This document shows, in pieces, positions 51,561 to 64,000 of a stretch of 64,000 bases of DNA (position 1 is its first letter; the number at the start of each line of letters is the position of its first letter). The position numbers were made by a program, and so were the translations under genes. The notes below the pieces were generated by a model. It saw only the letters and a program-made list of their open reading frames with translations. It was not told the DNA's origin and made no database searches. This DNA comes from Trichoplax sp. H2 (Eukaryota; Placozoa; Uniplacotomia; Trichoplacea): the NCBI GenBank assembly GCA_003344405.1, contig NOWV01000087.1, positions 248,001 to 312,000 on the forward strand, read 5' to 3'.

Positions 51561-54500
51561 TTGTGTATCTTATGCGTTTTACATATACAGAATTGTAGCT
51601 GTTTGATTCTTGATATTTACTGTGCTACGCATCGTACGGTGTGACGTTATCGATTAAATCTACTTCGTGCTCAGATTATAATTGAAATCGGGACTTGCTA
51701 AGAATGGCTTACTTGGCAACAAGTGTTATGCTAATAATATATAGTCGATGATTAGTGTTTCCGGAAAAGGTTCAATTCTTGCTTTTATCAACAATTATAA
51801 TTATTTACTTGCTAGAATGTAATTTGCCTTTGTCATATAATTCAAATAGATTGTACCCTTGATATGTACCCGATTTTGTGCCTTTCTTGCATCATTTTAT
51901 ATTAGATCGACCTTAAGAGATAATTTCAAAGTGCGATTATGCTTCATGCTCTCGTAAATTAGAAAATTTTTTGATTTGAATGGTTTTTATATGCTTTACG
52001 TCATAGCTATCATGGTACTGATCATCATGAATAATCTATGTTTTGTTTCATCTTCATTTGTTTAACTGGAATTGTATATTACTGCTTAATTGTATAAGAT
52101 TGAATACTTTATGACAAATGCCCAACCTGTTTTACAAATAAATAGAGATTTATTTAGGGCGAGAATGTGATGGGATGAGTAATTGACCTGATATCCCTAT
52201 AGCTTGCTATTTGAAAGGATTAATTAATGTAAATTTTAAATTTTGCAGCGTACTTAATATATTCACTATCTATGCAAGTAATTATGTACGTACATACAAC
52301 TATTGAAATCCGTAATCTGCCAGTATCCAAAATCGCCAGATTTAAAATATCAACAGTATTTAAGTACGGTACTGTAGTTATAGCCATTGAAAAGGGTTTA
52401 GGTAAAATTCACAGGTCAACTCGATCATTTGTTTTTACAGTGTAGACGTTCGGTGTTACGGTAGTAATATATTCTAATTTTCATGCTTATGTGTATATCG
52501 CAGTCTTACAATCAAAATCAAGACTCTACGTTGGTGGTATGCCTCACACAGATACACTGGGATGCAATATATTATTATCTATAATATGCAATATATAGCT
52601 ACGTAATACAGTACTAGTAAACGCATAATTTGAATACCGTACAAAGTGCCTCGCCGGTTATCAATAAGAATTGGTGAAGACCATGAAGGACAAAATCGTA
52701 GAAGCATCTGTATTTTCCATACTCAATACAGATAATTTTATGTCATCGGTAGAAAGTCTAGATATCATTAAAAGAAGGTATGAAATAAATTGCCAATCGA
52801 ATTTTGAATTCTCAGGAAAACCGAACTACTGTGCTACATTAACTTAACGTAAAACCTTGTACGCGTTTACAATGTTATGATTAATAGGAAATTAATATTT
52901 CCCTTGCTAGAATTTACCGATGCAGGTAGTCTTCGTTTGATCCACGATCGTAAGTGTTCCGAGATACCGATTTAATACGCAATATTTATCACGGTGTACG
53001 TACGCACGTTCTCTATACCGAAAACAATTTACTGTAAAGTGTAATCATATATTTGCCAGCAATTATACATATAATTAATCAAGAAGACAGTATCACATAG
53101 TTAAAGTATTGATAAAGCAACCTGTTATGCAGTAGCACTTCTATAAATTGCTTTTCGTACGCACTGTACATTGTGTACGGTACAGTAGTATCTGAAACAT
53201 GCCAGTATACGCATATTAATTTTATTTTATATCACGTTAGAGATTTGCTCAATTTTAATAGCTCAGATTTTGAGTTAGATGATTGCGAACCTAAAAGGTT
53301 GTAAAACCCAAGCACTACAATTAAATTGCAACAAATTTGAGCAATATCAAGCGCTGGAACATAACATTTCTACCTTACCCCTAGACACGCCCAAGAATTC
53401 GCTTTTTATAATTCAATTATACCATGCATACCGTTTTATTAACCGTGTAATGATTATCTATTGAATAACATTCAATTTCAACTATGGTCCAACTCTCCGT
53501 TTGGCCGTGATAGTATTACCAAAAATATCGGCTCCTACTTATGTATATAGATGTATAATGGGTCATTTCACTCATTTTTTTTATCAGTCGCATTAAATAC
53601 AGTACAGGTTACAATATATTACACGTATTTACGATTGATTTGTTACGATAGCTACTAGATAAGGATTACATTAATGTAAGCTATGTATACTGTATATCTG
53701 GATAATGCATTTGCGCTATATTTGTACGACATTGTGCCAAATACGGTGTATAGGATTCTGACAGAAGCAATTATATTGCAACATTTACATTGTTTATATT
53801 TGTTGTCAATAGCATGCGAGTATTTAAGACTATTTTATTAGCGTATGCCGTCCTGTATACTAATGTAGTCATTGAAGCCACAATGTAGACCGCCTTATTT
53901 CACTGTCAAGTTACTGTTTAAGTTAATTGACTAAAAGGGGTAGAAGCGCCAGGACCTATGTTTATGGATGAAAACTTTATGATGATGCTTTATTTTTTTA
54001 GTCTACGTACCATATACGAGTAAATAATTTTCGATTTCCGTAATATTAAACTCTAGCAGCAAAGGCTATACTAGTATTCTATGGCTGATTTTAGTATGAA
54101 GCATACGTAAACTGTAGCTATGGGTCCTCACTTGCACTTCACAGAATGTACGAGTTATATCAGGCATGCGAATATTAAGCGTACAGCAAGTGCCGATTAA
54201 AATTATGCTTAATAAAATTGCCACACTTCAAACTCTTTAATATTGTCTAATTTTGTTTTTATTTTTTGAATTGAATAATGTTTATTGAATTGTTTACAGT
54301 TGAATAATCGGATTGGCTTCCGGGTACTGATTGCAATGCTGCTATATCACTACACTACTAACCAACTCCAACTTTTAACCTATCCAATTTCATAGGCAGC
54401 TAAGTACAGTATTAAAAAACTGCAGATTTAATGCACTCGTGATTATAATAATACTGTCACTTCGCACTGAATATACTGTATTCCGCCATTATATATGCAT

Positions 54501-55445
54501 ACAGTATGACTGATCTGAAAAATTAATTCTTACACGACGATGAATGGATTGATTACTGGTTAAAGTACAGTACATAGTACAGTTAAATTGAGATTTATAG
54601 TTCATACTTTGCATAAAGTAGTATCAGTCAATATATTTTTCTGTAGGTACAGTACAGTTACTACTGCATATTGTTCCAGTTTCAAGCAGTATGGATGGCA
54701 TGGGCATAGTCAGTGATCACATGGTGGGGAAGTAGGTAATGTCTTAAAACTGATCGAAGTTCAAGCGTTGGAACTTAACTTCAAATCTGAAGCTGGTTCA
54801 GTCCAAGGGCAATATTATTATTAAAAGTTAAACCGGCGTAATGTAAAAAGTACAAGTAGTCAAGTACAGTATAATACTAACGATGATACAATAAAATCGA
54901 TCCTATTACGAAATATTATATAAACACAGTAGACTGAGTCATTGATTGAAGGACTTAAGAACTTAGTGCTAAACATAACAGTTATTAGCACAGCACATAA
55001 CTGAAAATACTGATCGTTTGTACCTTGGAAACGCTTGGCGTTTCCAATTTTCTGGAGAAGAATCAAAGCAATTAAACGCCGCCATGGACTTCTAAATCTA
55101 TGATTCCATAGTGTATCAGTGTTTTTTGGGACAGGTACGGGCATCTAGTATACCGTAGTTTTTCTTTTATGCACGATTTGAACTTTGAACACTTTGGCCA
55201 CTTCCTTTCTAAGTACGCATGTGTATTGGACTCCTGTCCTGTTGTCCAATGTCTGGCGTCGGTCATCACGTATAAAAAGAACGGCCCCTTCCTATTATTG
55301 GCCATTCATAGTGTCCCTTCTGGCTCGGCACGTGCGTACAATTGATTGTTCGATTTTGTTATCGAGAAAAGATTGCAGCCACCATTTGACATTTCTTTGG
55401 TAACTTTTGAAGAAATTGATTGCGATTTTGACGTCTATATTAATC
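51561..55445. other. Long spacer between tubulin gene 5 and PHGDH
   Basis: About 3.9 kb of AT-rich DNA. The 5' part is the 3' UTR of gene 5 and the 3' end holds the PHGDH promoter. Short open frames (for example 53279-53464) show no recognisable protein features. No RNA gene was recognised. Confidence 0.5.
55271..55334 (+). promoter_or_regulatory. Core promoter of PHGDH with TATA box and E-box
   Basis: TATAAAA at 55271-55277 lies about 170 nt before the ATG. A palindromic CACGTG E-box sits at 55329-55334, probably in the 5' UTR. E-boxes bind bHLH factors such as MYC/USF in other animals; use here is inferred. Confidence 0.55.
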
Positions 55446-58400
55446 ATGGGTGATATTCGTAAGGTCCTTATTAGCGATAGCGTAGATCCGAAATGCAAAA
55501 GCGTCTTGGAAGCAAAGGGTATTGAAGTGACACTCAATACTAAGCTATCACCGGCTGAATTAGTTGCTGAAATCCCGGTAAGAGTCTACTGTTATCGTGT
55601 TTTTGGACAGTGTGATGGATGTATTTGGCGTTGCCCTAGTGGAGTGATATGGTGGATATTGATCCTCCAACGATACTAGGGATCACTCAACACAAATTGC
55701 TTCTCACCTTAATAAAACTCTCGTTTTTCCCCCAGTTCTAGCCTTACCCTTGCTTCGTAGAACAACTTCTCTTAGTCTCAGGTCAAGCTTTAAATAGCAG
55801 AAGGCCCTCCCCTTTTTCTGATGTTTTCATTAAATTAATGCATCATAGTACACTTATCGATTAAAAAAACGTTGAGAGAAATATTTCTCGATCGCTTGGT
55901 GTACTTGTTGATAGTTCAGTTCGAAACTAGTTAGTGTACATCGACGAGCCAATATAGGGTATTACTTGAGCTAAGCGGATATACTGTACTGATCTGCAAT
56001 TATAATTACAAAGTACTGTATGTACCGGGTAGTTCACTTCCTGAGGATTTTCGCAGTGCATTTTTCTTGAAAGCTCGAAAAATGACCTTTTCGACCTTTT
56101 ATACCAAATCTTCGTACTTGACACTTTATTGCAAGTATTTACTACGCTTTTGCTGTACTTTGGCATAATTTTCAGTCTTATCTACAAATACCATCATAAT
56201 ATTGTACAGACAGACAATCATTACATCTAAAGTACAATACATTATTGGAAACAAGTGTAACAGTTGTCATGTTGAGCATAAATACCATGTGCTCAACTGC
56301 TTGCTCACCTTCGGTCTTATGTTGATTCGTTTTTCTCCTACTGCCAATCATAACCAACAACATAGCAATCATCTGACTCGAATTTTTTATTGACGATGTT
56401 GTAGAAAAGAAAGAGTACTGCACTTTACATTCTCAATGACCACAACTCTCGTAGGTAACAAAAGTAGACTAAAATTAGATGATCTGAAATTACAAGTATA
56501 TAAGCCCTGTAAAAGATCAGCTCATATCCAATATAGTTACCCCTTCTATTCACCGTCAATACTGAACTGTACTACAATGTCTTAATAAAATTAAATTATA
56601 GTACTATATAATTCTTTGAACGCTGTTGTTATGCTCCTAGAACTATGACGGTCTGATTGTAAGGTCGGCAACCAAAGTTACTGCTGAAGTTATCAAGGCT
56701 GGCAAAAATTTGAAGATAATTGGTCGAGCAGGTACCGGCGTGGATAACATTGATATTAAAGCAGCAACTGAATGTGGTGTTATTGTAATGAAGTACGTAT
56801 TAATGTTATGAAAGAGTGATATCTTTGCTATATCATAATACAAATTAAATTCCTAAGGCAATCCTGATCTAATATCTTCCCCTGGTATCATTTAGTACTC
56901 CTGGAGGAAATACTCTTAGTGCTGCAGAGCATACATGCACTTTGATGGTTTGTCTTGCTAGGTTAGTGATAATAATTTCTTACTCATTAAATATTTGATA
57001 ATCTTTTACGGCCATTGCTTTGCTTCGAAAGTTTTCAAAAATCATTGCAGAATCAATGAGACTTAATAGATATCGCTGTTTTAACGACGGTATTCTTGGA
57101 TATTTGTATTCAACGATCCTATTTGATTATAATATCATAAAAAAATCGACAGACGATACCGTTTTAGAAATCTTGTCTACTGTCTTCATACTTATAACTC
57201 TCAATAACAACGTGAAGTAAAGTACCTTACTGTACTGCTTGCTAGATACTTTACGGTGTAGAAAGGACTGTATTGTTATTAATGTTAACAAATACATAAT
57301 TTTATCTTTGAAATTTCAGACAAGTTCCTCAGGCTGCTGCTTCTATGCGTGAAGGACGGTGGGACAGGAAGAAAGTAAGTAAATTACTTAAATTAAAGTA
57401 TAATAATATAATTATTAATAGCCGAGTCATCGCTTTATATTGCAAATCTGCCACACACTTGAGAAAATCACTTAAAGCATCCTTGATTTCATTTGTAATC
57501 AATATTAATACTGAAGTTTTCGTTAGATCGCAGAATATCTGTATATTATTGTAAAATAGTAATCTGCCACATTCGTATTTTAGTACATGGGTATCGAGCT
57601 AATGGGTAAGACGTTGGGCATTATTGGTTTAGGAAGAATCGGCCGAGAAGTTGCAACACGTATGCAGAGTTTTGGTGTCAGAGTAAGTATGATTAGGTTG
57701 CCAGGTCGTAAATCAATCTTACCGAATTTTCGTTAATTTTTTGTAGACTGTTGGCTATGATCCCATTGTACCGGCTGAGGCCGCTAAAGGTTAAGAATAA
57801 ATAACATCTCTGTTCGGATTAATTACAAAATCTTCGCTTGTAGGATTGCTAACAAACTAAATTGTTGCTCTTATTCAACAATTGCGTCTCATTTTTGATC
57901 TTTTGTTGGTTGATAGAATTCGATGTTGAATTCTTTGAACTAAATGATCTGTGGCCTGAATGTGATTTTATTACCGTGCATACACCTCTGATCCCGCAAA
58001 CAAGAGGTACATTTAGTTGTTGGTCTTTAGTAAGACTGTGAGGCCTTTTATAGTAGTAGATACACTGCTTATGCATACAATTTTCCTCATTCTAGGCCTT
58101 CTAGGTGATGAAACTTTTGCTAAGTGTAAGAAAGGCGTTCGCGTTATCAACTGTGCCAGAGGAGGTATCATTGATGAAGCGGCGTTATTGCGTGCTTTAC
58201 AGTCTGGCCAGTGCGCTGGTGCTGCCCTTGACGTATTTGAGCAAGAACCACCTCAAAATACCGAATTAGTACAACATCCTAATGTTATTCCCGTATGTCA
58301 TTTGGGAGCTAGCACTGTTGAAGCTCAATCGCGTGTTGCTGTCGAAATCGCAGAACAATTTGTCGATTTCAATGAAGGAAAGAGTTTATTTGGAGCGATA

Positions 58401-59021
58401 AATGCTAATGCCATGGTGAAGGCTCTCTCGCCCAGTGCCAAGTCATTAGTCAAATTGGGAGAACGTCTTGGTCGTCTAGTTGAAGTATTGTATGGGCTTG
58501 AAGCCTGTAAGGAATTATCAATTGTGGCTCAGGGTCCCGATTACAGCGAAGCTCCATCATTTTTACCGGCAGCGATCTTGAGCGGTGTTTTAGCCCGTGA
58601 TGCTTCTGGTGTCACTCTCAACTTAGTGAATGCCCCTGATTTTGCGAAGAAGAAGGGAATCACTGCGAAAGCTACGTATTCTGCTACACCAGATGCCAGG
58701 CATAGCAATAGCATCACCGTCAGTGTGGGAGGACACGTCTTTGGAGGTACGGTGATTGGAAATTTTTCTCCTGTCTTCACTGAGCTAGATGGGAAACAAT
58801 TGCATTCTCCTATTAATGCTACTGGCAACATCGTCATCGGCCAAGGCCCGGCAGGAAGTGCTCCAAAATTTATGGTCACTATGGCTGAGCATGGCATTTC
58901 GACTTATGCGTGTAGTGGATCTGATGGTATTGGTATGCTCGATGTGTCGGCGGTTGTACCAGAAGAAGTCTTCAATAAAATACGATCCTTGCCTGATGTA
59001 AAATCAGCTGACATGTTATAA
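55446..59021 (+). CDS. PHGDH: D-3-phosphoglycerate dehydrogenase
   Basis: Eight exons close in phase: 55446-55577, 56641-56792, 56896-56961, 57320-57374, 57584-57682, 57747-57789, 57917-58006, 58096-59021; 520 aa (human 533). It oxidises 3-phosphoglycerate with NAD+ to 3-phosphohydroxypyruvate, the first step of serine synthesis, in the cytosol. Seen: N-terminal [20 protein letters not shown], the NAD loop GLGRIG (150-155), the substrate/catalytic Arg234 in [10 protein letters not shown], Glu263 in FEQEPP and catalytic His281 in CHLGAST, then the long type I C-terminal part with intervening and ACT-like regions ending DVKSADML. The frame is open 13 codons upstream of the chosen ATG, but family alignment starts at [11 protein letters not shown]. 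The last exon encodes more than half of the protein. Confidence 0.96.
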
Positions 59022-60468
59022 AAGCACGGCATTTTAATGTTTGCTTTTAAGTTTATATACTGTTAATTAACAAACTGATGTAGACCTTAATCCGAATAGC
59101 AGCTACCTGTGTTACTGTTTTCGCAGAATCATTTTAACTGATGACTCTGTTGTGATCGCGTTAAGAAGTCGTTCAGTTGCACTGCTATAAAAACTGTAGC
59201 TACGTTTTAGCTATACTTTATTCGCCAGAAGTTGCAGGTGGAGTTACATAACCCATTGAATTATAGGTCGCATGATGCGCATATTTGCAAATATCTGTTG
59301 CTGGTTTTGTAACAATGATGTTTATTATGATACCGATTCTTAAATAGGATTTCATTAAAGCGCTTTAATGATAATTGAATTTGATATTATCTTGTCCAAT
59401 GAGATTACCGTAGTTAGTTAATAATAGCTTTACTTGATCGAAGTCGGATTATAACTAATTGCGTGTGTTTTATGATCTGGTACCGTACTGTATTGTGCCT
59501 AAGTTAACGGACATACGGTAGAATACGGTATGTCCATGGTAATATGTTCAAAGGAGAAGGTCTTATCGCAGTAGGGTGATCGTAAATCATGATCTGCTAA
59601 AGTTATCTAGTGGGTAGTTGTAAATAATTGCATACGCGGCGCGAATGATCGGTTAAATCATCCATTTGTCAAGTTCATAAGCTGGAAATAATGGAAAGGT
59701 GTCCTGCAATAATATGTCCACTTAATCCCTATATACTTTAATGTATGCATGCAAGTCCTAGAATACAAGAGCAAAATTGTCACCTATGTACTAAGTAGCG
59801 ATGCGTATTTGCATACTACCAAGGTATGAAAGTTATTGATGTAATTTAAATACAAAAAATTGCAAAGAATAATGTACATTCTGATTGCACTTATGTCCCG
59901 CAAGTAATAATACTAAATGCAAATACAGTACGTACTGCCGTGATTGTTCATCAAATTTACCGATGTATCTTGGACTAATAATCGGGATAAGCTAAAACAA
60001 AAAGTTTCTATACTGCATGAGCATGCATTATAAGTTTACACTTGGTGGTGGCTATGTACTAACTACGATTTCCTAATATCATCTAATAAAATCAACCAGG
60101 TTAATATTTATACATCTACCATCTAGCCCGATATACGTTGATTGAAATGAAGTAGTTGTATATCTTGTTTTATTAAGCGGTAGTTATACCTTAAGAATAT
60201 ACAATAAGCACTGTTGCATATTGAACTACAATAATTTAATATTTTATTAATTGGCTTGGCTATAGTATTAGCATTACTGTGAGCTACAGCTCTACTGCCG
60301 CTACAAGATTCAATATCGATTATGGTATTACATCTAGAGATATCTTGTTTTCGACTAGTATGATATGATATTACAGTTATCAGTCAGTCAAATTGCAGCA
60401 GCTTCAAGTCCTTCGACGTTAACTAGTTACTATACTTTATGTAATACGTATTATCATCGCAATGCTGA
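59022..60468. other. Spacer between convergent PHGDH and astacin-LamG genes
   Basis: AT-rich 3' UTR sequence of two convergent genes. No further gene was recognised. A plus-strand frame at 60365-60637 overlaps the terminal astacin-LamG exon in antisense and is not supported as a gene. Confidence 0.55.
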
Positions 60469-63347
60469 TTACAATATGGATGTAAAAGACTCAAGTGAGC
60501 CAATAACGTCATCCTTTTTGCCTAAACTACCGTCACTGAGGCCCTTGTCAAAGTATGCACCATCATTTTTCAGTTTCAGGATGTCCGTAAATGATAATTC
60601 TCGAGGAAAGAAGGCAATGTCATCTATAATTCATTAGGTAGTTATTGTAATAGTAAAAATTTAAACCGTGATTAATAGCAGTACAATATCTAAGTGTATT
60701 ATTAAATGATTTGCAATCAATATGAAGTAAATTAGTTAGAATTATGAAATGACCACATACCAATCCAGAAATCGATATATTGATCTTCAGGTAACGTTGG
60801 TGAAAGGCCAACTGTTAAGCTTGGATTTATGTCTGGGACATTGGTACTAAATATGGAACAAGGTATGGTTGGGGCTAGGCTATCTTTAACTCCGTTGACG
60901 TAAATATCAATATCTTGAGTTATTACAAGTTGATGACAGACAATAGTAAAAGAAATTTAGAAAGGTCAACATTGCAATGAAAAGATTTACTAGCGCTCTA
61001 AAGTATCAAAGAAAATTAATCCAAATTACGTAAGCTAAACCTTGTCTAAATTGTATTCTTGTTGCCATGTATCAACAGCTAGAATGATTTTTTTCTACTC
61101 ACGTATTGCTAGAATACTTTAGGCAAATGTTTGAATAATAACTTACCACTGCCCAAATAGCCGCTATTGGGTTCATAAATTACAACAATATGGTTCCAAT
61201 CGTTCTGAACGGTATCAAGAGAACTGCCAATAATGCATTTCGATTTCCTTTGCATTGTCACACTTAGTAAACGATGTCCACTTGGACCTTTGTTAATTAG
61301 GATCTCGATGCCGCGATCTTTAGCAAAGGGGCCAGTTTGAGGTTCATAACTTGATAATAAACGAATTGACATATCGTTTGCTGAACTCTTATCTTTATAC
61401 CACATTCCAAACGTAAATCCATCATGGCATTTTTCGGGATCAACAAGACATTGATCAGGAAACGAACCTAGAGCGTAGAACGTTAGAAAATAGATAATAC
61501 CTGTTAATTCTAATACTGTATAACCAGATTCTCTTCCCTTGCGATACTATGGTTATTGTTCTGATATTAAAATATTCATCAGAGTACTTGGATCGTTGTT
61601 TAATATCATTTCAAAATAGGATCGTATTGACACAGAATATTATTTCTCTAATTAAATATTAGATAATTTTTGATATGAAATGTATTTCATATTCTATTCT
61701 TAATAACCTAAGTTTGCATAAGCTTTAGTGCCTCTTATTCGCAAAGCATTAAGGAATTTGCCATTATCAAGACCAACAAGAAAGTTAGGTGGTAGAGGAG
61801 AAGTTGGATTAGACGGCGTAATAGAGGTAGATCCGACGACATTTTTGTCAAACATGTCGATTTCGTCCATTGGCCAATAATACGGGGTTTTATCTAATTA
61901 AAATAACATTATAAAATTTGTGAATTATTTTAAATTGAAGGTGCATAATCCATCACAAAAATCTCAGTAATGATTGCTGGGTTATGCCGACGATTGATCT
62001 TTTATTTTTCATGAGAAAATTGAGTTAAAACTAGAAATAATACGTATTAATTAGATATTCTATAGTCTTGTCGTAATATTACGTTTACGCATATTTTATA
62101 TAGAATACTCTTCCATAATAATTATCCTGTGGTATACAGATATTAGATACACAAAAAAGAATTCGCAGAGACTATGTACTTTTCTAAGATTCTTCTATAA
62201 AGTAATTTAAATCATTTACAATAAAATAGTACGATAGACAAGATATTATCAGAGTTGATTATCTTACGCATGGCAATAATTAAAAATTGATGCTTACCAT
62301 AGCAGCCGTACATTTGATTGATAGTAACATAATCGAAGTAACTCATGCCCAAACGCTGTCCAATTAATGCAGTACCTATAATAGGAGTTATAACGTCTGT
62401 TCCATCTGTACTGAAATCAGTCCTTCCGTAATGCATCACGGAATTGTAATCGTATTCCACTGCAAAATCATCATTATGAGGATTGGCATATGTATTGAAA
62501 TTATGTTGATATTCTATAATAGTTGAAACATTACAGCAATTTGTTAATCATCAGAAAAGTTCTTTAATAAACTGTTTTCTTACAAAACAATGTTTGCAAT
62601 TCTATTAAAAGAAATAACTCTTATTTTTTAGAAATCATACATGTAAATATGCAAATAAGTAAAGGTTACAATATAGGAAATTACAAAACGATTTATTCCA
62701 TTACCACATAAAAATAGTAAATCAAAATTTCTACCGAAAATAATTCTGTATGAGTGATGAAAGGCAGGTAATAGTAAAAATTGGAATTATTTACAGCAAT
62801 ATTAAAGTACTCATGTTGGTATAAGCCTAGTGATACAATATAAATTTAATTTATGTCAGTGAATATATTTTGTGTTCAAGCTATACCTGGAGCAACTTTC
62901 GATAAGTCAATGTTAATGTAATTATCTCTGTCTAATCTTGATTGGGTATGATGTAAGCCTAATACATGGCCAAGTTCATGGGCAATAATGCCCTCCGTGT
63001 TTGTACAAGAACCAGATTCTAGTGAAACGATGTGCATGGCTGCGTGCTTGCCAACAGGCGCTGAACAGCTAATAGAATTATAAATTCGTACCAAAATCGA
63101 TTAGTGTCTTAATCTGTATAATGCATAATGAATTAGTAATTTGCTTGCTAATTAATAGCATAAAGATGTCTACAAGTAATCTGTAACCTGTTGGTTTAGA
63201 TAGCGTTAAATTGATGAGAACTATCTTACCCCAAACCAGATAAAATATGAACATAGTCGACTTCGGTGGTACGTTGAACGAACTTTATGCAAGTTTCATC
63301 TTCAATATCCTCCATAACCTTTTCTATTTTAGACCTATGTTTCGAAG
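60469..63347 (-). CDS. Astacin (M12A) metalloprotease with C-terminal LamG-like domain, 5' partial
   Basis: Seven 3' exons visible: 63230-63347, 62887-63068, 62298-62513, 61708-61893, 61147-61467, 60761-60913, 60469-60623; about 442 codons in phase to the stop. Signal peptide, propeptide and the protease N-terminus are not seen and probably lie beyond the window. Seen: DETCIKFVQRT, zinc site HELGHVLGLHHTQSRLDRD (three His plus catalytic Glu), Met-turn SVMHYG, and MYGCYG closing the catalytic domain. It is followed by YYWPMDEID, a CHDGFTFGMWYKD beta-sandwich and VNGV...DDIAFFPREL, which is a LamG/concanavalin-like fold. It should be a secreted or surface endopeptidase. The family-invariant Glu after the third zinc His is Thr here. 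The pairing with a LamG-type domain is unlike BMP1/tolloid (CUB/EGF) or meprin (MAM). The phase of the first exon requires an upstream exon ending in one base. Confidence 0.92.
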
Positions 63348-64000
63348 CTATAGATAAAAAGAGAAGTAAGTATTAGCTTAAGAGTAAAATGATGTAGCTA
63401 ATTGTGCTATCCATTTTCTCTGAGTAGAGTTTAATATAGATTACACTCTATACTATTAACGTTAGAGCAGAGGCAAGGAATTGAGTATTATACAATATTA
63501 GCAAAATATAGATACTGTAGATATTCGTTTAGCGTTACTGTGGACAACACCAAGTAGTTAACATGACCATAATACGAGCAGAATTAGTACCGTAATAGAA
63601 CTACTTAACCAATGATAATTGGTAATATAATATAACTATAGCTATATGGTGGAAATCTTTTCGGGTAATTAATTAATTAAATAATTAACTATTTGCTTAT
63701 AAAAGTTACTTATATTATCGAGGTCTTAAATGATGTTGCTAACAATCTTTTATTGCAGCGATTACGTCGACCATTGATAATTACAGATATAACAAGGATA
63801 TCAATACTAAATATATAATTTTCCGATATTACAATTACTATATTGTACCTTTAAATTTGAAACTAAAAATTTAAATTTTATTACCTACCACATATAATAT
63901 GATTATGAATATTCTACAACAGAAACGAAATAGATATATTTTTACTATAGGGTTTTGTAATCGTACATTGACAATATCACAAATGTAAAATATTTATATC
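63348..64000. other. Probable intron or 5' region of the astacin-LamG gene
   Basis: Very AT-rich; no exon encoding the expected protease N-terminus or prodomain was recognised on the minus strand. Confidence 0.45.

Noticed and set aside
53279-53464. 61-codon open frame in the long spacer
   Set aside because: No conserved motif and no flanking splice or promoter signals.
58541-58897. 118-codon minus-strand open frame
   Set aside because: Shadow of the PHGDH coding exon on the other strand.
60365-60637. 90-codon plus-strand open frame
   Set aside because: Lies antisense to the terminal exon of the astacin-LamG gene, whose minus frame closes perfectly in phase.

Overview
The window is nuclear DNA from an animal. 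It is AT-rich, and its genes are split by many short GT-AG introns. Their products are metazoan: an integrin alpha subunit, a DLEC1-like ciliary protein, alpha-tubulins, and an astacin protease with a laminin-G-like tail. Compact genes, short introns and the gene content would suit a non-bilaterian such as a placozoan, but that is an inference, not something the sequence proves. I rebuilt the exon chains by hand. For every gene complete in the window the phases close, except that the ATG exon of the second tubulin is a best guess.

Layout. 1-1613: non-coding, with a tandem duplication and one copy of a dispersed repeat. 1614-8068 (+): DLEC1/CFAP81-like gene, 11 exons, 1675 aa. 9647-12225 (+): a small 8-exon gene, 199 aa, whose C-terminus marks it as the end-joining factor PAXX. 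13912-22543 (-): integrin alpha, 31 exons, 1026 aa. 24388-27607 (-): METTL2-type tRNA m3C methyltransferase, 11 exons, 330 aa. 28501-29308: eight-copy minisatellite carrying CRE-like sites, just upstream of the tubulin array.

29826-51560 (+): five alpha-tubulin genes head to tail. All share one plan: a start exon holding only ATG, a 223-nt exon, and a last exon of about 1130 nt. Genes 1, 2 and 4 encode 451-aa proteins ending in Tyr. Gene 3 lost the second half of its last exon by deletion. Gene 5 is a divergent 450-aa isotype without the terminal Tyr. Introns, spacers and promoters inside the array are duplicated and patchily homogenised.

55446-59021 (+): phosphoglycerate dehydrogenase (serine synthesis), 8 exons, 520 aa. 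60469 to beyond 63347 (-): astacin metalloprotease with a C-terminal LamG-like domain; its 5' exons are not visible here. Apart from the tubulin family the genes do not form one functional pathway. The main points of interest are the tubulin array, the minisatellite, a foldback element at 32203-32300, the PAXX homologue, and an astacin active site with an unusual residue.
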